Assembly (NCBI RefSeq): GCF_017086465.1
Contig: NZ_CP070961.1
Span: 2,046,001-2,110,000, forward strand
Length of the DNA: 64,000 nt
Source: Nocardioides sp. zg-1228
Lineage (GTDB): Bacteria; Actinomycetota; Actinomycetes; Propionibacteriales; Nocardioidaceae
Direction: 5' to 3'
Shown one piece after another: positions 56,272-64,000 of this stretch (position 1 is its first letter; each line of letters starts with the position of its first letter). Below the pieces are notes generated by a model. It was not told the origin of the DNA and searched no databases. It worked only from the letters and a program-made list of their open reading frames with translations. The position numbers and the translations under genes were made by a program.

Positions 56272-59200
56272 CCCCGCCCGCCCAGGCGCGCCGCAGCCGG
56301 TCGACGGCTGCGGCCGCCTCGGGCACGAGCTCCGGTCCCGGGCGGTCGGCCAGCTCGCCGACGAGGCGGCCGAGCCGCCCGGGCTCCGCGGCGTCGGCGA
56401 GGGCGACCATCGACTCCCACGCCATCACCGGCACGCTGCGGTTGTAGGCCCATCGGTGCGCCACGGCGAGCAGGAACATGCCGTCCGAGCGCTGGTCGGG
56501 CGGACCCCAGCGGACCACCCACGCGCCGAGCGCGATGAGCAGGACGCCGTTGAGCGGCAGGTCGGTGAACCACAGCGTGCCCGGTGGGGTCCGGCCTCCC
56601 GGTCCGACGACCCGGTCGCGCAGCTCGTCGGCCACGGGGTCCGCGGCCCCGGTGCCGTGACGCGCACGGCAGACCAGTGCGGCCGCGGAGATCATCGGCG
56701 CCCACGGCGACACGGCCGGCCCGCTGTCCGCGTCGACGACCATGTCGACGAGCGCGTCGTAGCGCCGGATCCCCTCGGCGCCGTCACCCCGGGCGAGGGC
56801 GACCTCGGCCTGGGCGGCCTGCCACGCCACCCGGGCACCGATCTGCGCGGCCGCGCCACCCGGTGGTCCGACGGCGTCGAGGACCGCGACGGCCCCCGCG
56901 ACGTCGCCGTCCAGCAGCGGTGACAGGGCGGTGGCGACCTGGAGGCTGTAGGAGTCGGTGACGGAGTGGATCTGCTCGAGCAGCGGCCACGCGACGGCGG
57001 CGTGCCGCGCGGCCTCATGGTGCGCGCCCGCGGTCATCGCGAGCTGGCTGAGCTCGGCGTGCACGGACGCCCGCAGGAAGACCGAGAGCCGGTGCCGCAG
57101 CGCCTGCTCGGCGTACGCGCGCGCGGCGTCGACGTCGCCGGCGTTCTCCGCGACGATGCTCGCCCACATCAGCAGCGCGCCGGCGAGGCCGGCCCCGGTC
57201 TGCTCCGCCGCGACGCGCGCGAGCCGGGCGGGCGTGTCCTCGTCGACCTGCAGCACGGTGCGGCCGATCAGCCCCCACGCGCCCGCGGGCGGCTCCCCGC
57301 GGGTCAGCAGGTCGCAGAGCCCGCCCACCTCCACGCCGGGGACCCACGTCACGTGGACCAGCAGCACGCCCGCCGCCTCGAGGGCGTCGTGGCGCGCCTC
57401 GTCGGGGACGTCCCAGCCCGACAGCACCTCGACGGCCGCGTCGCAGACGGCGAAGATCTTCGGCTGGTCGCCGGTGATGGTCCACAGGCTGCCCAGCAGC
57501 GCGACCATCCGGGCCACGAGAGGGCGGTCGCCGATGGTCAGGGCCCGGCGCAGCACGTCGGTGAGGTTGTTCTGCTCGCGCACGAGGAGGTCGACCTGCG
57601 CGACCTGCTCGTCGGAGACGACGAGGTCGCGACACCGTGCGGCGAGGTGGGCGGCCCATCCGTGCAGCGCGTCCAGGGCCTCGGGGGTCTCGCCGCGCCG
57701 GGCCAGCTCGGCGGCGGCGTACTCACGTATCGTCTCGAGCGGCCGGAATCGCGCGGTCGCGCCGTCGTCGACGAGGACGAGCATCGACTGCTCCACCAGC
57801 GCGTCGACGAGGTCGGGGCCGTCGCGGCCGAGGACGGCGGTCGCCGCCGCGCGGTCGAACCCGTCCTGGAACACCGACAGCCACGCCAGTGCCCGCTGCT
57901 CAGCGGCCGTGAGGAGGTCCCACGACCAGCCGATCACCGCGGCCAGCGTGCGGTGGCGGTCGGGGGTGCTCCGCTCCCGGCTGCTCAGCGCGGTCAGGCG
58001 GTCGTCGAGCGCCGCGGCCACCTCAGGCACGGTCATGGTGCGGACCCGCGCGGCGGCGAGCTCGACGGCGAGCGGCAGTCCGTCGAGCCGGTCGACCACG
58101 TCGGCGACGATGGCCGGGTCGAGCACCGCGTCGGGCCGGGTGGCCGACGCGCGCCGCACGAACAGCTCGCGGGCGTCGTCGGGCGAGAGCTGGGTCAGCG
58201 GCACGACGCGCTCGGCGGCCAGCCGCAGCGGGGCGCGGCTCGTGGCGAGCACCTGGAGGTCACGGGTCGTCGCCAGCAGGAACGCCACGAGGGACGCGAC
58301 GGGCTCGAGCACGTGCTCGCAGTTGTCGAGCACGAGCAGCGTCGGCCCGGAGTCGAGCTCCTGCGCCAAGCGGCTGCGGACGTCGGCCTGCTCGGCCGGC
58401 GTGAGCGCGAGGCGGGTCGTCACCGACCCGCGCACGCCGAGCGCCGCGCCGACCGCGACCACGACGTCGTCGCCGGCGCCCACGCCGACGAGCTCGACGA
58501 CGTGCACGTGGGGCAGCACGGACTCGCGGGCCAGCACCTGCGCGATGCTGGTCTTGCCGATGCCCCCGGGACCGAGCACCGTGACCAGCCGCGACGCCGC
58601 CAGCGCCGAGCGCAGCCGGGCCAGGTCCTGCTCGCGGCCCAGGAGCCCGGCGCCGTCGTACCTCAGCCCGGTGCGCACCGGGTCGTCGGCGGCCAGCAGC
58701 TCGCGGTGCAGCCGCTGCAGCTCGGGCGCGGGGTCGACGCCGAGGCGTTCGGCGAGGTCGAGGCGGTAGTCCTCGTAGCGGCCGAGCGCGACCGCGGGCC
58801 CACCGACGGCCGCGATGCTGCGGAGCAGGTCGACCAGCACGCCGGACTCGTCGGTCCACCGAGCGGCGGCCGCCTCCAGCAGCGGCACCGCCTCCGCGTG
58901 GCGGCCCTGGCGGGCCAGGGCCCGTCCCAGGAGGTCGTCGGCGGCGTCGAGCGTCCGGGCTGCCAGGGACCTGAGCCGGGCCAGTGGTCCGGGCGCGTCG
59001 TCGGTCGCGGGCTCGGGCCACGCCCGCGCCCACTCGGCCAGCTCGGCCGCCCGCACCGCGTCACCGGCGCGGAGGGCCTCCCGCGCCTCCGAGACCGCGA
59101 GACCCAGTGCCAGCACGTCCACCTCAGCGGCGTCGACGCCGAGCCGGTAGCCGGTCTCGGTCAGCTCGACGACCTCCGGCGCCGTCGCGGCCCGCAGCCG

Positions 59201-59404
59201 CGAGACGATGACCTGGAGCGCCTTGCCGGGGGCGGCGGGCGGGTCGTCCTCCCAGACCTGGGCGACGAGCTGCGCCACGCTCAGGCCGCGCGGCTCGAGC
59301 ACCAGCGCGGCCAGCAGCGCCTGCGGGCGGGCCCCCACGACAGGGGCGTCGTCCCACGACGGCGCCCCGAGCAGCCGCAGCCGGACGCGCTCCCCCGTGG
59401 TCAC
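56255..59404 (-). CDS. AfsR-like BTAD regulator with STAND ATPase and TPR-like repeats
   Basis: The product has 1049 residues. An OmpR-type winged helix (about 1-95) leads to a bacterial transcriptional activator domain (about 96-245). A NB-ARC-like ATPase follows with Walker [11 protein letters not shown] (near 287) and Walker [10 protein letters not shown], then [18 protein letters not shown]. The C-terminal 450 residues are alpha-helical repeats. Such proteins activate secondary metabolism or stress genes. It starts by overlapping the xerD stop (ATGA) and is convergent with the ABC exporter, which may be a target. Confidence 0.9.
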   Translation of the reverse strand: MTTGERVRLRLLGAPSWDDAPVVGARPQALLAALVLEPRGLSVAQLVAQVWEDDPPAAPGKALQVIVSRLRAATAPEVVELTETGYRLGVDAAEVDVLALGLAVSEAREALRAGDAVRAAELAEWARAWPEPATDDAPGPLARLRSLAARTLDAADDLLGRALARQGRHAEAVPLLEAAAARWTDESGVLVDLLRSIAAVGGPAVALGRYEDYRLDLAERLGVDPAPELQRLHRELLAADDPVRTGLRYDGAGLLGREQDLARLRSALAASRLVTVLGPGGIGKTSIAQVLARESVLPHVHVVELVGVGAGDDVVVAVGAALGVRGSVTTRLALTPAEQADVRSRLAQELDSGPTLLVLDNCEHVLEPVASLVAFLLATTRDLQVLATSRAPLRLAAERVVPLTQLSPDDARELFVRRASATRPDAVLDPAIVADVVDRLDGLPLAVELAAARVRTMTVPEVAAALDDRLTALSSRERSTPDRHRTLAAVIGWSWDLLTAAEQRALAWLSVFQDGFDRAAATAVLGRDGPDLVDALVEQSMLVLVDDGATARFRPLETIREYAAAELARRGETPEALDALHGWAAHLAARCRDLVVSDEQVAQVDLLVREQNNLTDVLRRALTIGDRPLVARMVALLGSLWTITGDQPKIFAVCDAAVEVLSGWDVPDEARHDALEAAGVLLVHVTWVPGVEVGGLCDLLTRGEPPAGAWGLIGRTVLQVDEDTPARLARVAAEQTGAGLAGALLMWASIVAENAGDVDAARAYAEQALRHRLSVFLRASVHAELSQLAMTAGAHHEAARHAAVAWPLLEQIHSVTDSYSLQVATALSPLLDGDVAGAVAVLDAVGPPGGAAAQIGARVAWQAAQAEVALARGDGAEGIRRYDALVDMVVDADSGPAVSPWAPMISAAALVCRARHGTGAADPVADELRDRVVGPGGRTPPGTLWFTDLPLNGVLLIALGAWVVRWGPPDQRSDGMFLLAVAHRWAYNRSVPVMAWESMVALADAAEPGRLGRLVGELADRPGPELVPEAAAAVDRLRRAWAGGVTSSG

Positions 59405-60333
59405 TCGCGCGCTCGCGGGTGGGCGGTCGCGAAGACCTCACGCAGGTTGTCGACGGTGACCAGCGTGTAGACCTGCGTCGTGGTGACGGACGCGTGGCCC
59501 AGGAGCTCCTGCACCACGCGGACGTCGGCGCCGCCGTCGAGCAGGTGCGTCGCGAACGAGTGCCGCAGGGTGTGCGGCGACACCGAGGCGGTGACCCCCG
59601 CCCGCTCGGCGGCCTTCACCAGCACCGCCCAGGCGCTCTGCCGCGACAGGCGACCGCCGCGGGAGTTGAGGAACATCGCCGGGCCGCCCTTGCCGGTGCC
59701 GACCAGCTCCGGGCGCGCGCGCGTGAGGTAGGCGGCCACGGCCTCTCGGGCGTAGCCGCCGACCGGCACCAGCCGCTCCTTGCCGCCCTTGCCGCGCAGC
59801 AGCACCGTGCCGTCGTGCTGGTCGAGGTCGTCCACGTCGAGCCCGACCGCCTCGGAGATGCGGGCACCGGTGCCGTAGAGCAGCTCGAGGAGCGCGCGGT
59901 CGCGCAAGGACAGCGCCGTGCCGGGCGCCCCGGCCGCCTCGAGGATGGCCTCGACGTCCGACAGCGGGAGCGCCTTGGGCAGCCGCTTGGCCGGGGTCGG
60001 CGGCTTGACCGCCGCCGCCGGGTCGCCAGCGGCGAGCCCGTCGGAGACGGCGAACTTGTGGAAGCCGCGCACCGCGACCACGGTGCGCGCCGCGGACGAC
60101 GCGCCCAGCGGGGGGTGGATGTCGCTGCCCTCGCGCAGGCCGACCAGGAACGCGACGACGGTCGCCTCGGTGACCGCGTCGAGCTCCTCGATGCCCTGGC
60201 CGGCGAGGAACTCGACGTAGCGGCTCAGGTCGCGCCGGTAGGAGCTGAGCGTGTTGGCCGCCAGCCCGCGCTCGACCGCGAGGTGGTCGAGGTAGGTGCG
60301 GACCGCGCGGCCCAACGGCGCCCCGGGGCTCAC
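59401..60333 (-). CDS. xerD: tyrosine recombinase XerD
   Basis: The product has 310 residues from GTG 60333 (GTGA with the ald stop). The N-terminal SAM-like domain ([20 protein letters not shown]) and catalytic domain are complete: R in [35 protein letters not shown] with the nucleophilic Y. It resolves chromosome dimers at dif with XerC. A location near a Nudix gene is conserved in actinobacteria. It is distinct from the element integrase at 32223. Confidence 0.94.
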   Translation of the reverse strand: MSPGAPLGRAVRTYLDHLAVERGLAANTLSSYRRDLSRYVEFLAGQGIEELDAVTEATVVAFLVGLREGSDIHPPLGASSAARTVVAVRGFHKFAVSDGLAAGDPAAAVKPPTPAKRLPKALPLSDVEAILEAAGAPGTALSLRDRALLELLYGTGARISEAVGLDVDDLDQHDGTVLLRGKGGKERLVPVGGYAREAVAAYLTRARPELVGTGKGGPAMFLNSRGGRLSRQSAWAVLVKAAERAGVTASVSPHTLRHSFATHLLDGGADVRVVQELLGHASVTTTQVYTLVTVDNLREVFATAHPRARE

Positions 60334-61445
60334 CCGAGGACTGTCTCCGGTGCCACCGACTCGATGCCGACGGCGTCGCCGACCGGTGCGTTGGTGAGCT
60401 TCCCGGCGTGGGTGTTGAGGCCGTGGACGAGGCTCGCGTCCTCGCGCAGCGCCCGCTCCCACCCCTTGTCGGCCAGCGCCACCGCGTAGGGCAGCGTCGC
60501 GTTGGTGAGCGCGTACGTCGAGGTGTTGGGCACCGCGCCCGGCATGTTGGCCACGCAGTAGAACACCGAGTCGTGCACCTCGTAGGTCGGGTCGTCGTGC
60601 GTCGTGGCGTGCGAGTCCTCGAAGCAGCCGCCCTGGTCGATCGCGATGTCGACCAGCACCGAGCCGGGCTTCATCCGCGCCACCAGCTCGTTGCTGACCA
60701 GCTTCGGCGCCGCCGCACCGGGGATCAGCACCGCGCCGATCACCATGTCGGCCTCCATCACCTGCTGCTCGATCGCCAGCTTGGACGACGCCAGGCCGTG
60801 CACCCGGTTGTTGTAGCGCCAGAACGACATCCGCAGCTTGTCGAGGTCGGTGTCGAGCAGCGTCACGTCCGCGCCCATCCCGAGCGCGATGTTGGCGGCG
60901 TTCTGCCCCGAGACGCCCGCGCCGATGATCACGACCTTCGCGTTGGCGACCCCGCCCACGCCGCCCATCAGCACCCCGCGACCGCCGTTGGCCTTCAGCA
61001 GCGCGTGCGCGCCGACCTGCGGCGCGAGGCAGCCGGCGACCTCCGACATCGGGTAGAGCAGCGGCAGCCCACCTGAGGGCAGCTGGACCGTCTCGTAGGC
61101 GATGGCCGTCACCCGGCGCTGCAGCAGCTCCTCGGTCAGCGGCTTGTCGGCGGCCAGGTGGAGGTAGGTGAAGAGGGTCTGGCCGTCGCGCATCCGCGCG
61201 TACTCCTCGGCGACCGGCTCCTTGACCTTGAGCACCATGTCGGCGGCGCCCCACACGTCGTCGGCCGTCTCGAGCATCCGCGCCCCCGCGGCGACGTACT
61301 CCTCGTCGGGGATCTGCGAGCCGCTCCCGGCGCCCCGCTCGATCATCACCTCGTGACCGTGCTGGACCAGCTCGTGGACACCGATGGGGGTCAGAGCCAC
61401 GCGATACTCGCGGTTCTTGACTTCCTTGGGGACGCCGACCTTCAT
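60330..61445 (-). CDS. ald: alanine dehydrogenase
   Basis: The product has 371 residues, the standard length, from ATG 61445 with GGAGGAG upstream. The substrate-binding start [20 protein letters not shown], the catalytic histidine in [11 protein letters not shown] and the NAD fold [20 protein letters not shown] are all present. It interconverts alanine and pyruvate. It overlaps xerD by 4 bases. Confidence 0.96.
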   Translation of the reverse strand: MKVGVPKEVKNREYRVALTPIGVHELVQHGHEVMIERGAGSGSQIPDEEYVAAGARMLETADDVWGAADMVLKVKEPVAEEYARMRDGQTLFTYLHLAADKPLTEELLQRRVTAIAYETVQLPSGGLPLLYPMSEVAGCLAPQVGAHALLKANGGRGVLMGGVGGVANAKVVIIGAGVSGQNAANIALGMGADVTLLDTDLDKLRMSFWRYNNRVHGLASSKLAIEQQVMEADMVIGAVLIPGAAAPKLVSNELVARMKPGSVLVDIAIDQGGCFEDSHATTHDDPTYEVHDSVFYCVANMPGAVPNTSTYALTNATLPYAVALADKGWERALREDASLVHGLNTHAGKLTNAPVGDAVGIESVAPETVLG

Positions 61446-61521
61446 GCCTTGCTCCTCCGGGATCCGGGGCCTCACGGCGTGGGCCGCCTCACAGCGTGGG
61501 CGAGACTACTCCCGGGGCGGC

Positions 61522-62142
61522 CTACGGGGCCGTCAGGACTCCCCGACGCTTCAGCACGTCGTAGGCGAGCACCGCCTGGACCAGCGGGCCCTGCCGCACG
61601 CGGCCGTCGAGGACGGCGTCGAGGAGATCGGCCATCGACACCCAGAAGTGCTCCATCTCGGCCTCTTCGTGCTCCATCGCGAAGTCGCCTCGCGGGGCGT
61701 GCGAGAGCCCGCGCGCCAGGAAGATGTCGTGCACCTCGTTGCTGATGCCGGCGCTGGAGAACGTGCTCAGCAGCTGCTGCCAGTGGGCGGCCTCGAGCTC
61801 GACCTCCTCGCGCAGCTCGCGCTTCGCGGTCTCCACGGCCGGCTCGTCGCCCGCGTCGCGCAGTCCCGCCGGCAGCTCGACGAACTCCCGCCCGCTCGTG
61901 TGGCGGTACTGCCGCAGGCACATCACCCGCTCGTCGTCGTCCACCGCCAGCACCACGACCGCACCGGGGTGCTCGAGGCTGATCCGGCTGAACTCCTCGG
62001 AGTGCCCCGGGCGGGTGATCATGTCCTCGCGCAGCGCCACCACCCAGTCGTCGCGGTGCAGGTAGTGGCTCGACACCACCGGCCACGCCATCGGCCGGTC
62101 GGCGAGCTCCTGCGGTCCGTCGTCCCCGTTCCGGTCTCCCAT
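61522..62142 (-). CDS. Nudix hydrolase, ADP-ribose pyrophosphatase type
   Basis: The product has 206 residues. The Nudix box is GLRDAGDEPAVETAKRELRE followed by E-V; the preceding EFVELPAG is typical of ADP-ribose pyrophosphatases. It probably hydrolyses ADP-ribose or a related nucleotide sugar. It is 76 bases upstream of ald on the same strand and divergent from pepN. Confidence 0.92.
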   Translation of the reverse strand: MGDRNGDDGPQELADRPMAWPVVSSHYLHRDDWVVALREDMITRPGHSEEFSRISLEHPGAVVVLAVDDDERVMCLRQYRHTSGREFVELPAGLRDAGDEPAVETAKRELREEVELEAAHWQQLLSTFSSAGISNEVHDIFLARGLSHAPRGDFAMEHEEAEMEHFWVSMADLLDAVLDGRVRQGPLVQAVLAYDVLKRRGVLTAP

Positions 62143-62198
62143 GCGCCAGACGCTAGCCCAGGCGGCGACGTCGACGGGTGGGTGAGTAGGTTCGGCCC

Positions 62199-64000
62199 AT
62201 GACGTTGGCGACGCTCACCAAGGACGAAGCGCAGACCCGGTCCGACCTCCTCGAGGTCCAGCGCTACGACATCGACGTGGACATGACCGGCCTGCTGGAG
62301 GGCGAGGTGTGGCGGTCGACGAGCACCATCACGTTCACCTGCTCCGAGCCCGGCGCCACGACCTTCGTGGACGTCGCCATGGACGTGGCGCGAGCGAGCC
62401 TCAACGGCCACGACATCGACGTGTCCGCGGCCGCCGACGGCCGGCTGCCGCTGCCCGCGCTGGCCGCCGACAACGTGCTGGTCGTCGAGGCGAGCACGAC
62501 CAACACCGACACCGGCGAGGGCGTCCTGCGCACGGTCGACCCCACCGACAAGCTGGTCTACGTCTGGACCAGCCTCGAGCCCGACGAGGCCCGGCGGGTG
62601 TGGGCGTGCTTCGACCAGCCCGACCTCAAGGCCCCGCACCGGTTCGTGGTCACCGCTCCGTCGTCGTGGCTGGTCACCTCCAACGGTGCCCCGGAGTCGG
62701 TGGTGGACGCGGAGACCGGCGACGCGCGCGTGTGGACCTACCCCGACACGCCCCGGCTCTCGACGTACGTCGTGGTGGTCAACGCCGGCCCGTTCCACGA
62801 GGTGCGCCGCCAGCACGACGGCTACGACCTGGGGTTCTACTGCCGCCAGTCGCTCGTGCCGATCCTCGAGCGCGACCTCGACGAGATGGTGACCCTCACC
62901 CGCCAGGGCCTCGCCTTCTTCGGCGAGCGCTTCGGCTACCCGTTCCCACAGGAGCGCTACGACCAGGTCTTCGTCCCCAACCTGGGCGGCGCGATGGAGA
63001 ACTGGGGGTGCGTGACCTACGGCGACGGCCAGCTCTTCCGCACTCCCCCGACCCACGCGCAGCGTGCGGTGCGCGCGGAGTTCATCTTTCACGAGATGGC
63101 CCACATGTGGTTCGGCGACCTCGTGACCATGCAGTGGTGGGACGACCTCTGGCTCAACGAGGCCTTCGCGTCCTGGGCGGCCAACTGGGGGATGGCCGCA
63201 GCCAGCGAGTTCACCGAGCAGTGGGCCACGTTCCTCGCTGCCTCCAAGCGCACCGCCTACGAGATGGACATGAGCCCGGCCAGCCACCCGATCCGCGGGG
63301 CCGTGCCCGACGTGGCGTCGGCGATGTCCAACTTCGACGCCATCACCTACGTCAAGGGCCAGAGCGTCCTGCACCAGCTCGTCGCCTACATCGGCGAGGA
63401 CGCCTTCGTGGAGGGCCTGCGCGACTACTTCAGCCGCTACGCCTTCTCCAACACCCGCCTCGACGACCTGATGGACTGCTACGCGCGGGCCTCGGGCCGC
63501 GACCTGTCCGCCTGGACCCGGGCGTGGCTCGACGAGGCGGGCACCGACGTCATCACGCTGGCCGACGGCGAGCTGGTGGTGCAGGCACCCGGCACCCAGG
63601 ACCCCCGGCCGCACCACCTCGACATCGCCGTCTTCGACGCCTCGGGCGACACGCTCGTGCCGGCCGGTCGCTCCTCCCACGAGGTCACCGGCCCGCGCAC
63701 GCCCGTCGATCTCCCCGGCGGCGACCTCCGCCTGGTCAACGCCGGCGACTTCACGTTCGCCGCCGTCAAGCCCGACGACACGTCCCTGCGCCTGATGCTC
63801 GAGCGCATCCACCAGCTCGAGGACCCGCTCGACCGGTCCCTCGTCGCGGCGACCGCCGGCCAGCTGCTGCTGCTCGGCGACGTCGCCCCTCGCGACGTGT
63901 CGGCCGCGCTGACCCGGGCGCTGGCGTCGGAGACGAGCGCCGCGCTCATCGAGCCGTTCCTCGCCCAAGCGCTGCAGGTCGCCGACCGCTGGGCGCCGGC
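62199..64000 (+). CDS. pepN: aminopeptidase N (3' end outside window)
   Basis: About 600 codons are present, from ATG 62199 (MTLATLTKDEAQTRSDLLEV), and the frame runs off the window. The M1 family motifs are clear: GAMENWG, which binds the peptide N-terminus, and the zinc site HEMAHMWFGDLV with the second glutamate in LNEAFASWAANWG. Full-length actinobacterial PepN has about 850 residues, so the C-terminal helical domain lies outside. It has no signal peptide, so it is cytoplasmic. It is divergent from the Nudix gene, with 56 bases between. Confidence 0.96.
   Translation, partial: MTLATLTKDEAQTRSDLLEVQRYDIDVDMTGLLEGEVWRSTSTITFTCSEPGATTFVDVAMDVARASLNGHDIDVSAAADGRLPLPALAADNVLVVEASTTNTDTGEGVLRTVDPTDKLVYVWTSLEPDEARRVWACFDQPDLKAPHRFVVTAPSSWLVTSNGAPESVVDAETGDARVWTYPDTPRLSTYVVVVNAGPFHEVRRQHDGYDLGFYCRQSLVPILERDLDEMVTLTRQGLAFFGERFGYPFPQERYDQVFVPNLGGAMENWGCVTYGDGQLFRTPPTHAQRAVRAEFIFHEMAHMWFGDLVTMQWWDDLWLNEAFASWAANWGMAAASEFTEQWATFLAASKRTAYEMDMSPASHPIRGAVPDVASAMSNFDAITYVKGQSVLHQLVAYIGEDAFVEGLRDYFSRYAFSNTRLDDLMDCYARASGRDLSAWTRAWLDEAGTDVITLADGELVVQAPGTQDPRPHHLDIAVFDASGDTLVPAGRSSHEVTGPRTPVDLPGGDLRLVNAGDFTFAAVKPDDTSLRLMLERIHQLEDPLDRSLVAATAGQLLLLGDVAPRDVSAALTRALASETSAALIEPFLAQALQVADRWAP

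Overview
The window is GC-rich DNA from a high-GC actinobacterium. A Nocardioides-like (Propionibacteriales) host is my best inference. It rests on very high GC with GTG/TTG starts, an OdhI/GarA-type FHA protein, AroH-type chorismate mutase, and two blocks whose order is known from actinobacteria. One block is gcvH-garA-merR-bfn-merR-gcvP with DUF881/sbp/DUF881/pgsA (like Rv1822-Rv1832 of M. tuberculosis). The other is parA-scpA-scpB-rluB-cmk-der with xerD and a Nudix gene nearby (like Rv1700-Rv1713).

Layout. 0-3.7 kb: TldD (5' cut by the window edge) and TldE metalloprotease pair, split by a GAF-ANTAR regulator and a duplicated tail of tldD. 3.7-6.4 kb: an SPFH protein, a double zinc-ribbon membrane protein and a small membrane protein. 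6.6-7.9 kb: a penicillin-binding-type serine hydrolase. 8-19.4 kb: the glycine-cleavage/MerR/FHA block with a glycine riboswitch ahead of gcvP, then the DUF881/sbp/pgsA cluster and two CNNM/CorC proteins. 19.6-26.5 kb: accessory genes, namely a secreted sulfatase, an ArsB/SLC13-type permease, a secreted phospholipase-D-like protein and a collagen-like surface protein, plus two decayed genes (threonine dehydratase and a multispan transporter).

26.7-41.16 kb is a tandem array of integrated elements at tRNA-Pro(GGG). The outer, older part (26.77-32.0 kb) is decayed. It carries an IS5-type transposase remnant, an MFS fragment fused to an att-like scar, a two-component system with a divergent membrane protein, and an integrase stub. 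The inner part (31.995-41.123 kb) is bounded by a perfect 48-bp repeat of the tRNA 3' end. It carries integrase, excisionase-like protein, a replication-type protein and a single HNH-large-terminase fusion, with no portal, capsid, tail or conjugation gene. I read it as a phage-satellite-like island. It is the most unusual object here.

41.3-64 kb is again chromosomal backbone: M23 peptidase, der, plsC, cmk, tyrA, aroH, a GNAT gene enclosed between IS ends, rluB, scpB, scpA, a small protein, parA, a DUF3516-type helicase, a drug-type ABC exporter, a large BTAD/AfsR-type regulator, xerD, ald, a Nudix hydrolase and the start of pepN. Many neighbours here overlap by ATGA or GTGA, indicating translational coupling. 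All functions are read from sequence motifs and family knowledge; no database search was run.
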